A DNA stretch of 64,000 nt from assembly GCF_035582795.1 (NCBI RefSeq), contig NC_134367.1:110098062-110162061 (forward strand). Direction: 5' to 3'. Position 1 is the stretch's first letter, and the number at the start of each line of letters is the position of its first letter. Below are positions 14,001-25,992 of the stretch, piece by piece. Made by a program: the position numbers and the translations under genes. The notes beneath the pieces are model-generated. The model was not told where the DNA came from. It ran no database searches and was given only the letters and a program-made list of their open reading frames with translations. The stretch is from Mycteria americana (lineage: Eukaryota; Chordata; Aves; Ciconiiformes; Ciconiidae).

Positions 14001-14761
14001 TTCTTAAAACTTCCCACTGCAACGAGCAACAGATTTGCTCTGTGTAAATAAAGCAAGAGCAACTGCCAGTACATGAACCACACTGTCCTACAGAGCTGGT
14101 TGGTTGTGCAATAGTTAAAGCACGGCAAGGTTTGAATACCAGTGGCTGACCCAGGTGAATGCTCCCATGTTGTAACAGTGGGAGACTGAAAAAAGCCACA
14201 GTGGCTTGGTGTGACTCCTGAGTGAGTGGCAACAGTATCTTCAATGTGACAAGTTTGTTTTCACACCCATGCATACCATCAGCCAGCCTGTTGGCTCTTT
14301 TTTTTTGGTCTTGCTAGGTAAAGCCAGCTGGTATCAGTGTGCACCTTGGTTTGCTTCAGGCTGCTTTGGTTGAGCTCTTCTGCAGATTTTGGAATCACTT
14401 TGGGGTGATTGATTCTGCAATGTGAAAAATGCTCCTTTCATATTTTCAGCTTATTTTTAAATTTGCTCTGTTTGAAACCACAGTCAGGCTGAATAGAGAG
14501 AGATTTCCTGAGGATGCTGGTGAGTCCTCACCAGGAAGAGGCTATCACGGCTTTAGCAGATCAGTAGTAGAAGGGGTCAGGACTCTTTTCAAGCAGGTTT
14601 CATTGATGCTTTCCAACAGTGGGGAAGCCATGAGGTCTTGCCTGCCATTCCAGGCCTTGGAGGGCAATGTTCTGGTGGACATAGATTTATCCATTCATCC
14701 CTCCATCTATTACCTTCCATCCCTGTTGTTCCCAGATGTAATGTCCTTACTCTCTTAGTTC

Positions 14762-14775
14762 CTCTCTCTCTCTCT
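14762..14775 (+). repeat. (CT)7 microsatellite
   Basis: Seven CT units in a pyrimidine-rich stretch. A nearby 11-bp tandem pair, CTCAAAGAGTC x2, lies at 14850-14871. Confidence 0.9.
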
Positions 14776-17700
14776 GTGTCCTTAACCTACATTCCTCCCT
14801 ACCCTTCGTCCTTTGCTTGCCCTCCGGTTCCTCCTTATTCTCCATGGACCTCAAAGAGTCCTCAAAGAGTCTTTACCACCTCTATCCCAAGCTATGTTGC
14901 CCAGATACTTTTTCCCAGTTTACTCCCGAGACTTTATTTCCCTTGTTCTCGATTTGGGTCCTGCCATAGAATAAGACACATTCCTTTCCCATACTGAGTG
15001 AGTATCAGCAGGAGGGACAGACAAAGTGCCTCCTTGCTTTCCCTTGCCCTTGCGTCACTCTGGCCCAGAGACGCTGCAAACAGGTAGCTAGCACACAGAA
15101 AACACAGAAAACTTAGTTCTGCCACATGTAGGCCTGGGCTGTGTTTTTATGAGGATGCCGTATAAACATACAGTACAGTAACACAAAGGATCTATGAGAT
15201 TTAAGCATGAGCGGTTGCTCTGTGGGAGTGACACATGCACAGCCTTGGCATGCAGAGGAGTTGTGTGAATGCACGCTCAGCAAGGATGAAATTAGCCATT
15301 AGGTGAAGCTATTATACAACTCTACTGAAGACGAACAGACTGTCTTGTTCAAAGGCTTTGTATTTTGTGCAAACGTGGGCAGATTTTCTATGGAATTCCG
15401 GGTCCAGGTCAAATTTAAACTCTCTTCTTCGTAGAAAATGCTTCTCTAGCTTTCCTCTAGTAAAAATAAAAAACAAATCCTCCCACCACCCCCCAAAGAA
15501 AACAACTGTCAACACTGTCATTTTTTAACATCAAAATCAACCCTTAGCCTTGTTCTTAGAAATGGATGGATTGTTTTGATTGAACATTTTCCAAATAATG
15601 GGAGACTAAGGCTAATAGTTTTTCACCTCATAGGGAAAATTGCAGCCCAGCAGGTTTGGCTGACAAATGCATAAGCAACCGAAATAGGTGCTCTGCAATG
15701 GGAAGCACTAGGCAGGTTTAAAAATAAGGAGTTCTACTAACCTTGCTCATTCAACAAAATGCCTAGCTCTCTCAGAGCACACATTCATTGCCCTGATGAA
15801 ATAACTCTGTAACTTCTTTTCACCTAACCTAGATGAAATGTTTTCCTGTTACCCATGATTGCCAAATATTAGGACCTGCCTGTAGATTGGCTTAGTTACA
15901 AGTAGTCTGTATTAGATGGTGATATTATTATGAAGTTTAGCAAAAATCCTATTAGGAACTAGTGTCACTCTCCTGCAGTAGCCAAAGATGTCTGTTGCTT
16001 ACTGGAGTATCTCTCACTACCAGGGACTTGTGGCATACGTTGCCATGTTTTCACTCATGGAAGCTGACAGCAACTAGAAATAGTAATGAGCTTGGGTGGT
16101 GCACAGGCAGTCTCTTTCTTTGAGCCTGATGTAAATTTAATCCTCACTTTTTTTACACTGCATATTGCCTGACAATGCCATCACTTTGTAGCTTTGGAGA
16201 CCACAAGACAGATACTCTGGAATCAGTTTGGCAGCATCTGTCATTCTAATGAGTTACCTCTCCTCCGCGCATATATATTGGGGGAGACTTAGATGACATA
16301 AGTAATACTGAAAATTGTCCTAAAAGTTATGATGTCTCTGAGTGCAGCATAGGAGAGAATTGAAGTAAAAAGGAATCTAATCCCAAAGCTGCATGAATTC
16401 TCTGAATTCTATTAAGACTTTTATCATATAATTTGCTCTATGCTGAGAAACTAAAAAACATCCCAAGAAAAAAAATCACAGTATTTTAACAGATCAAGAT
16501 AATTAATGGATTCCATGGGCCTGGATATATGCAGAACTCTTTCCTGTCACATCATGGTAAGCAGTGGCTCATCTTTTTGCTTCTTTTAGGAGAAGCTGGC
16601 AATGTCACATATTAAGCTGTTGTAGCTTTGCAGAAATATAAGAAGAGGAAATTTGAGCCTGAAAGGGCTGCCTAATATAATGATAAGACCTGTGAGTATG
16701 TTGATGGTATTGAATCTTTAGAGTATAGATGCTAAAGGGTCAGTTATTTTTGTGGCAAGTCTTGAGCAAGAACCGGTTATAAGCTTAATGACTTAATTTT
16801 GCTTACATGCCTGTAACATAGGTGTTTTATGGACAATTTGATAACAAATGCATAGTTCAGTGACAGAGAGGCTTTGAACCAAAATGCACACTCTAAGGGA
16901 GAACAAAGAGTCCTGATTTTAACCATTATTCATGAAAATAAATGTTCTCTCACTCCTTGGTTAGTTAGAAAATACCAAGGCTATCTCTGAAATGAATATG
17001 AAATATATAAGGCTTGTTGAGAAAGACAGGTAAGTGAAGGAAGGGAATTTAATCTGTCAAGATCTCCTCACATGTTAATTAATAGTCTGTATGTGTATAA
17101 GGAAAAGATTCACAATAGTTCAGATGTGATGAGGGAAAGGTGTTTTGAGAATTTAACCTTGGTGCAAATACATTTTACTTTTTTCTTTTCATTTCTTCAC
17201 CTGTATACCTTTTGTAAGTATTTGTCTCTATATTGTCTTTTTTGTACGTTACAAATACATTCATTTGCAGTTTACATTAACCTGATTTGAATCTCGAGGT
17301 GGCTGCCTAGTGGCAAAATATTTCCTTATCCCAGAGTATGGTGAAGCTATAAACTAGGTTACTAAGTGTTAACAAACATCTTCTGTCCCCAAAGAGGCTG
17401 TGTGGGCTGGCTTGTGAGCTGGTGTTCTCAGCTCACTCAGGGATCAGAGAGAATCCCTGAATCCCAGCGTTCCTCTGGACGTTTCATGAGTTTGATGTGT
17501 AGAAACTGCCCTCTTACTCAGAAGGGCCCATCCAGTGATGTTGTTTGATAACTAGGAAAAAAATAAAGAGATGAAGATTTTGTAAATAGGAATGTTTCTG
17601 ATGCATGAGCTTTGTAGCAGCCACACTGAAGAAAGTAAAAGCTGTTTCATTGGACACTATCAAATCTGAACCGGATCTGACAATCAAACATGTACCTTGC

Positions 17701-18334
17701 TTAAATTCTAGGTAGCATTTTAGCACTGGAGGACAGCAACTAATAAAAACTGTCACTGTCTGTATCTCTGATTCATAAGGAGTATTTAAAAGTTACCCCA
17801 AGGCTGGACAGGACACAGTCACTTCCCATTTTATAGCTCATTCTGCTATTACAGCCCAGTGAAGAAAGTCTTACAGTTTCAAAAGTAGTAGGTCTGGGAA
17901 GCTCTGACATTACTTACTCTGGACTTTACTGGCTTTTTAAGGAGACTTTTTTGGTGTGTTGGCAGATGAGGGCACATCCGTGATGCAGGACTATCGTCCT
18001 TACTTCATCCAACTCCCAGTACCTGTATATCAGGCCCTGGATTTGAACAGGTTGCAAACCTGTAAAAACAATTCAGAAACACCAGGTGGAGAACATGACA
18101 AGGCGAAACAGGGGACACAGAGACACGCACCATTATTAAAATGGACAACTATAATAACATAACAGCTCCTAGGGCTGTGACACGTAGGCAGTGTCTGCCA
18201 AATGTGGCATGGGCCAGGAGCTAAACCTCAGGAATGAAGTAACATTAAGGAGGAGGAAGGCAGGAGGCATAAAGCATTTCAGATGTACTGACTTGGAGAT
18301 GAGGGAACGAGGCCTCTGTGGTTAATGACTAGAT

Positions 18335-18425
18335 GCAGACTCAGGTTTTGTTCTTCAGCTTGCCACAGATATCTTGAGTGACCTTGGGAAAATAATTTAA
18401 CTTCTTATACCTCATTTCCACACTC
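18335..18425 (+). repeat. MIR/CORE-SINE-like fragment
   Basis: GAGTGACCTTGGGAAAATAATTTAACTTCTTATACCTCATTTCC follows the MIR core pattern 'gtgaccttgggcaagtcacttaacctc...cctcagtttcc'. About 90 bp, diverged. Confidence 0.65.
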
Positions 18426-19250
18426 CTTGTCTGTCTCACCTACTTAAATTTCAGGCATTTAGGGCTGGTTCTACGTACTTACAGAACGGAGGAGCTTATG
18501 ACTTTATTGGAACTTATTGATGCCACCGTGATATTAATAATGCATTGCAATGATGCACCGTCCTAATGACAGTTTACATAGGTTCCCTTCTTTCTGCAGG
18601 GAAGGGTTAATAACCTCTGTGGCAGTGGTGGCTCTTTTCAATTGCTGTACTTTGCCTAAAGCTGCTCACCCAGTTTATGACAAGAGTGCGGTGTCTACCC
18701 AAAGGCTTGTAGGGTCAGATGAGTGCTTCCCAAATTAACTGAGCTGTCAGGTGGAGAGGAGTACGTAACTCACTGGAAGCATGTGTGTTTAAATGCAAGG
18801 CATAGCGATGCGATTATTCATAGGGGAAAATAGAGGACTGATAAATTTTTGCCACAGGAGAAGTTTTTTCTTTGGCTACAACTCCCATCAGGATTCAATG
18901 GCTCTTGGGGGCTTATGGGGTAATTGGGGTTTAATGTCTGCCCTTTCCCTGCCTCCCGATCCAGCACGCGCAATGACTCTCCTCACAGGTCTTAGCATAA
19001 ATGTTTATTTCCTTCAACCCAAGGAGAAGGTAAGAAAGGATCAGAGATCCTTTTGCTGATCCTTTGACACGGGGCTGCTGAGCAATGATGAGGACAGCAG
19101 AGCATAATGAAGCAAGCACGTTAACATGAGCCTGACTGAAAAACTGCTGGAATTGCAGCTGAGGCAAAATACTCATGTTGATATTAAAAATAAAAAATAG
19201 GAGAGAACGACAGGGAAAGAGGAGGCTAAATAAGGCTTTTTATCTTCAGT

Positions 19251-20720
19251 GGTACTCTGGGGCAGCACATGGGCCCTGCCGCAGGTGGGGTGCACCTGAG
19301 TGCACCTGTATATAGTTAATAAATGCAGGGGAAAGGGAGGAAGAGGGCTGGCCTGGGGTTGGGTGCTGCTATGGTGGCTCCCTCTGGTACCTCAGCGTTT
19401 TGGCGGGAAGAGCTGTGGCCCCTCCGAGGGGGGCGGCGCTGGGGGGAACCGCAAGTTCCCTCAGTTGCCATGGCCCCTGCCGGTGGTCTGGGCAGCCTGC
19501 CAGCCCTGCCCTGCGCTCAGGCTGTGCTCCGGCGTTTGCCTTCCGGCAGCCTCTGGAGCTCTTTGGCTGGTTGAGTACTGTGGGCCACCGTACGTCCTGG
19601 GTGTGCTCCTGACAGTCTGCTCCTGCTGGTGGGTAAGCAAAATGGGTGCCTGGTCCCGGCTGCCTGGAGTCCCCTTCCTACTCTGGGGAGGCTTTTGATG
19701 TCTGATTGTGTCTGTGCATGAGTGTGAATGTGCTTGTCCTTTCTCATTTAAAAACAAACAAGATGCTGCAGTATATTTTGGGTGGTGCACCAGTAGATCA
19801 GTGCTGACTGCTGCATTGGGCTTGGCCCCCTGTGTTTTAGGGTGGAGGTAGGCCACTCAGTAGCACTTTGGGCAATATGCCCCCCCCCCCCCCCCTCCCC
19901 AAGCAGGACTGGAGTCTGGGGCTGTCTGTGCTAGGAGTAGAGTGAGGGTGAGAGCCCTGCACTCAAGGTGTATGTCACCTGGAGCTCTGCAGCCCTCTGG
20001 AGCTGCCTGTGAGCATGGCTCTAGAGGAGCCAGTCCAGTGGTTTCTACTGGCATTCTCCCACTGTGAGCCACCTCCCTGCTGTTGGGATGAGGTGTGTCC
20101 ATGGGCTCCTTGGGAGTCCTCCCAGCTTGGGGTCCTGCTAGTGATTAGGGGCTGGCCCTGTCAGTGGGGTCTGTGTGTTCCCCCTGCCTGGAGCAGCCCC
20201 CTGTAAGGAGGTGGGTGTCTCATGTCCCAGCCTTTCAGAAGTGTGGGGCAGAGCAGTGTGAGGTGGGATGTGCCCTCCCAGTACTTAGGGTGCAGGTCCT
20301 GGGGGCTTTCTGTCCTGCTGGCAGCCTCCTTGGTGTGACCTCCTCATAAGTGGGGTTCAGGCTCAAGTGCTTGAGTCTATGCAAAGGGGTCTGAGACAGA
20401 TGTGGGGAGACTGATGTGTTCTCTAACTCCAGGGCTGGCTGGTGCCCTGGTGTCCCTCAGCAAGCAGGCCTGGGCTGCTGCACCTGTGGCTTGAGCCCCT
20501 TGTAAGCAGGAGCAAAGCCTCTTCCTCTGTGGCTGGTCATGCCCTGCCCTTGATGCCTGGAGTACCTGCCACAGTGCTGTCAAATTTGGTCACCCTGGCT
20601 TTGGTCAAGAGTGCTGGTCCCCTCCTGCCTGGTGGGCAAACAGCTCTGTGGCAGCTGCTGCTGAGTGCAGGAAATTTGAAAGAACAGGCATGCTGGACCA
20701 CAAAGATACCGACCTAGGCT
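19251..20720. other. GC-rich, mostly CpG-poor block
   Basis: G+C is clearly higher than in the flanks. CpG is present mainly in 19395-19600 (GGGGGGCGGCGCTGGGGGGA) and scarce after 19900, where TG and CA dominate as in old methylated DNA. Similar words (GGAGCAGCCCCCTGTAAGGAGG; GAGCCCCTTGTAAGCAGGAGC) recur, suggesting a decayed minisatellite. No coding family recognised. Confidence 0.4.
19880..19900 (+). repeat. Poly-C tract
   Basis: Sixteen C, one T, four C. It could form a G-quadruplex on the minus strand and is prone to length error in sequencing. Confidence 0.95.
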
Positions 20721-23700
20721 AGCACATCAGGACAGATTTGCTAATGCAAGTTGATTTTTACTGTCTGCAAAAGGCACTTCTGGTTTCATTGAATTAATCT
20801 GCCTGCAGTGTAACTTTTCCTTTCTTATTCAGCATATGCTTTTCACTGCTATCAAAGGACAGTTAGAAGGTAGGTGCCTTCTTTAGGAGCTGAGGGTAGA
20901 ATAGGCTATTAGTTTCCCTTTGAAAAAGGGAACAACTGCAGTTGTATTGTCTGAATCATGAAGTTTCCATGAAAGATAAAAAGCCCAGCCTGCAAACTAT
21001 AAAGATAATTAGTAAAGTTTTTCTTGATTTCTGTGGGAATAGAAGAGTGTCTGGGGGGATTAGCACTATTGTAAAGAGGCAGATTGCTCAGTGAGTAAAG
21101 AGGAGCCCTGATAGCTATGCTCCTTTGTAATGCTAGATGAAAAACTTTTTTAACCTTTGCTTGCTAAGTTCAGCCTACTTCTGGTTTGGGGGAAATCTGC
21201 CTGATATATTGCATAGGCATAACTTCTGTGGATGCTCTGCAAAGCTCAGTGTTGCTCATTAAAATCTGAGCTAGTGACTTTAATATTAATGTCATACTCC
21301 AGCTGCCTATAGAAATGCAGTTATAAGATATGTCTTTATGATAGGCTGGTGTGAGTAACACAGTGCAAACAGATCCCCAGGGTTCAATATGTGTGCAGCT
21401 AGAGCAAAGTGGTTAGAAAATGAAACAGTTAGTGAAGTTAGAAAAATCTCCTATGCCTAATTGCTTCAAACTACCTCCTACTGATAGACTGGTCCTGGAG
21501 GAAGTTAACTAGCGGGTCTTCTGACAATCTGCTCAGTTTAATTCCTTTTCTACATCCTTCTAGGTCAAAGTATCCAGCTACTGTTGCTACTAATTGTCTT
21601 CTAAAAATGCTGGCATGTCTGAGGAGCTGCACGTGCATGAATGAACGGTTTACACCTTCACTGCAGATATTTTTTATGTATTACCTGAACAGACTTCACT
21701 GTTAGAGATTCAGCTGGACTTACCTGCCTGGAAAAATAGTGAGTGGGCTAAACTGATGTTGGGAAGTATGAGGAACAATCTTTCTTGACTGGCTAACTTA
21801 AAAAAACCCCAAAAACCAAACAGCAACAAGCCCGCAACATGGTTAGCAATTCTGTTGCCTGACTTGCCTGAGCTTCTTAAACTGAAGGAGAAAGGGGTGT
21901 CTGCAACAGGATAGTATCCTGAAACTTCAGGACATTCCTAAGATCTTTGATCTTAGATTTATTGGGCAAAAGTACTACCTTAACAAGTAGAAAGGGTGAC
22001 TTTTTAGGGCAAGTGGAGAGTGCAGTCTGTACACTCTACATACATGTTCTTTGGGACAGCTAGCAAGAGTGCCTGAAAGGGGTGTGACCAGTGAGTGTAA
22101 ATCCAAGGTGTGATCTTGTTTTTGTGATATAGTCTGAAACAGGGCACGCTAGCTCCCTTTCCCTTGGCTCTGCTGATGCAGCAACACACGGGGTAGAAAC
22201 CAGGCCTCCTGTGTTAGCTGCACACAGCAGTTTTTGTCAGGAAAATCTTTAATGGATGTGATTTGCTGATTTCCAGTGGCTAAAAAGCATTAGCACCACC
22301 ACTGCAGTGGATACAGGCTAGGGAAGTTCACTGCATCACGTAGATAAACATCAGAGGTATGCCCTTGCCTTGGGCTTAGCTGAATGCATAGTTCATGGGA
22401 GAAGTAACTTGGAATTCAGGAGAACTTGGGTTTGGAAGGGAATTGGAAGGGTATTGCAAGTAGTTGTCTTTGCAGAGAGCGCAACCTGCGTAATCAACAT
22501 GGATGGGTGACAGACTGCAGGGAAGTGCTTTCCTGATTGTTGTGGCTGGGAAGGCTGTAGGGTCTAGCTGCCTTAGAGAAGAAAATCTGTAATGTGGCAA
22601 TGATGAAGATATGCTTGCACATGTTTTGATGTTGCAAAAATAATAAAATGAGAAGCAAAGAGTAGAACAAAAAATTACATAAATAGCTTTTGAAAGGTAG
22701 TACAGTTGCCTTTGGAGACAGGAGCTTAAATGGCTCAAGAGTTAGTTCATGCAGTAAATGCCAGGGTAAGTACTCATGCATACTGCTTACCATGACTTCT
22801 GTGCTATGACAGATACTGTCTTCAGAAGGATATGACAAACCATTTTTCAGGGGGTGCCTGTCTCAATAGATTAGCGTGTCCAGGAAACTCTAGGTCTGAC
22901 ACTAGAACTTGCAAGAAGGTTTGACTAGAAGATTCAAAAAGCTCTGCATGGTTGAATACACTTCCTTCATGAAACAACCAAAGGCAACCTGAACTAAGAA
23001 AATACTCAGTATCAGTTTCAGCCTCTTTTGAAAGGCATTGTGTGGCTTTTTTCCCCCCTCTTCCTCTATCACTGACATGAGAAACATATATAATGCTTTG
23101 CAAAAAAGGAGAGCATATGCGTATTTCCCCAGATGTGGTTAAATTAAGTGTTGGAAGGAATACTAAACTAGGGAGGGGCTAGATGATAGCACTGTTGCTA
23201 ACAAACTCTTCCCTGAAGGCATAAGAGAGGCCAACTGTGACTCTGCTGTAACTGTAGGTAAGGTTGCTGTGTTTCATCAGAATATGCTTTGTAGGCTCTT
23301 GCTGTGTTTGGACAAAATCTTGACCTTTGGGTGCACTCTTAAGCTTTGGTTCCGGCATTTTCTATTTCTACCATTTGCCAAGAGGATTAATGACATGGGT
23401 GTTCCTGTCATGAAAAATCCTTAAGCCAGTCATGCGCTGTGGGAACAGTAGAATACTTGGTGAATGTTCTGAAGTGCATTGGCTCTGCTCGGGGTTGCGC
23501 CATTCACCCTAAGTGGGGAAGAGGCTGGAAAAGGTGTTGCAAGCTGTAACTGATAGGTCTAGATATTTGCTACACAAGGATGGATCAAGGTCATGATAAT
23601 TCTTCACATACTCATCTCAAAACAACAGGTTACTTAAATCAGTCAATGTTTGCTCTTTTGTGATTGCGATGGGAAAGTATACACACATCTGTAAAAATGA

Positions 23701-25869
23701 CCTCCTAACAGTGACGTTAGGCTTTGAGGTCTGTCAGTCCAATGGAGGCCATGGGAGTAATTTGCTCTTCTACTGTGGTTAAGCACAAGCGGAAGCTAGT
23801 CAGGTAGTAACGAGTGGTTTCATGTGACTTACGAAAGTGTTAGCATCAATTATTTATTGCAAATGATGGATTTGTAATCTAAAAAGATCTCATGATAATG
23901 GACATCTCATGACATTCTTTATTAATGGAAGTGGGGAAAAAGCAGAACAAGTTTGAATTGCTTCAGTTTACTGTGGTCTCACCAAGTGGTTGTAAACACA
24001 TCTTTGTAGGATATTTCATTATCTGAGCTGGAAATAAACTAGACACCGTTACCTGTAAAATCATCATTACTGGCTTGATGCTACTTGTAATTGTCTTCAT
24101 TATAACTAGGGAATCAAGTGTCATCTGTAGACTGCACTTCAGGCACAAAATCTCATGGTACTAGTTCTAGAATAAACATGAGTGCCTTATTGATTATATC
24201 GTTACCAGGATTAGTGAACTTCAGTGTGTCTAACTTGTTACAGCCATATGGAGAATGAATTTTGAGCCTAACTGCTAAGACCAAAGTTGTACTAATTGTC
24301 CAACCCAGCAGCATAAAGCTTTACGTAGAACTTCTGAATGTTAAAACTTAATCAAAATCTTAGTATCTTGCTAATTGCAAAATCTTGCGGATTTTATCAG
24401 CATTAAACTGAATACACAGGAAAACTCCATCACTCTAACCATGGATATTAATCTAGAAGAATTGATAAGAATAAGTACACATCTCTCGGGCAGCAGCAAA
24501 CCTTTTCAGATTCTTAATTGTTATAAATCAATGAAGATCACTTTGGGTTGGATATGTTCTCTATTTAAAAGGAAAAAACTTAAAGAGGCAGAATTGCTAA
24601 AGACTGTGGAAATAAAAGGTAAGATTTAACTGTGGTAGAGTCAGTGTAACTCTTGATAAGAGCTCTGGTTACCTTAGAGGAATTAGTAAAACACCAACTA
24701 GGAAATAGTTACCTAAATTTAAGAGAAACATTAGCAGCTTAATTAAGCACAAGATACTGATTTTTACAAATGCTTTAGTTTTCACTTTATTCTGTGTTTT
24801 GGCTTTGAACCAGCGGCAAGTTAGCACTGGCCCATCATACTGCAGGAGAAATTTAATCAGCACCACTTTCCAACTATTATGCAAACAAATTGGCAAGATA
24901 AAATGACAGCATTCTACAAAGCTTGTGCAATTGGTCGTCCCTGGAGCAATCTGCATAACTGCTCAGTTTATGTCCCTTGCTGAAGGACACCGAGCTTTTG
25001 CAATTTTTTGATTGAATAGACTTTTAATAGTCCAAAATTAAACCTTCAAAAGAGGTGTAAACACATCTGGACGTGGTCCTTACACATGATGGGAGTGTTT
25101 GAACTGGTATGTGGACTGGATTTGTCTCTACAGGACAAATCTTCCTGGATGGCCATGTTTATTTCAGGAGAGTGTTCATTGTGTCTCAAAAGCATGTGGG
25201 GTAGGGTGAGACTGGGGACTTGCTTTTACCTGAGTTTGTGCGTGCCAGATGCTCCTCTGGGGGCAGCTCTGAATTTGACAGCTGATGTTCTGCTCTAAAA
25301 AGGCTAGAGCAAATGGACTTACTGGTATGTGGGAAGGTAGAACTATAACCAACACTGCTAGATGATCTCGGGTAACATCTGGACAATGTAATTATTGGGA
25401 AAGAGGAGGAATTTGCAGGCAAAAGTAGAGTGAAGAGCTCTAGCTGTAATCAGTGATTTCTCCTGTGGTCTGTTGCTGGATCAGCTGGGAGAGTCTGGTG
25501 GAAATTTCTGTCTATATAGACCTGTGAATGCTATATGTAGACCTGGAAAACTCTTCTTCCCTGCCCACTCTGCCACAGAAGCAGGTGGGAGCTGGAAGTG
25601 AAATCATGGGAACTGTCTTAATTTAGCTCTGCAGTATTGCAGTTGCTGCTTTTTAATAATTTAAGAAGGAACCTTGATTTTTCTTATAAGAACCTAGAGT
25701 AAATGAAAATCAAACCCATCAATATTGGGTGGAAAGCTGTAATATCAATTTTGTCAAAATAATTTGAAGCAATAGTTTGAAGTAATAGAATTAGTTGGAT
25801 GGTTTAGTCACTTAAAAAGGACCTAGCCCAGCCATTGTAGAAATGGGACTGTGGATTTATTGTCTCTAT

Positions 25870-25992
25870 TCCTGTGCTACTGCTGATTCACTATATGATC
25901 TAACAGCTCCTCTTAGTGTCTCAGCTTTTCCTGTCTGTAGAACTGCAAGTAACCAAATTACAGGGTGTTGTGCAAATGTTAATTAGTGTTCA
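25870..25992 (+). repeat. MIR/CORE-SINE-like fragment
   Basis: ACTATATGATCTAACAGCTC..., GTCTCAGCTTTTCCTGTCTGTAGAACTG and ACAGGGTGTTGTGCAAATGTTAATTAG follow, in order, the core and 3' parts of MIR-like SINEs. Diverged. Confidence 0.45.

Larger units (their letters stand above)
11061..19250. other. Gene-free flanking DNA
   Basis: Holds the MIR-like fragment at 18.3 kb and a short CT microsatellite. At 13.87-13.93 kb, GGACTCCTGTGTGCAAGCCCAGCT faintly resembles another ancient SINE. No exon recognised. Confidence 0.6.

Noticed and set aside
19300..19856. Overlapping ORFs of 132 and 131 codons on opposite strands
   Set aside because: Produced by high G+C and few stops. Low-complexity content, no domain and no conserved splice pattern.
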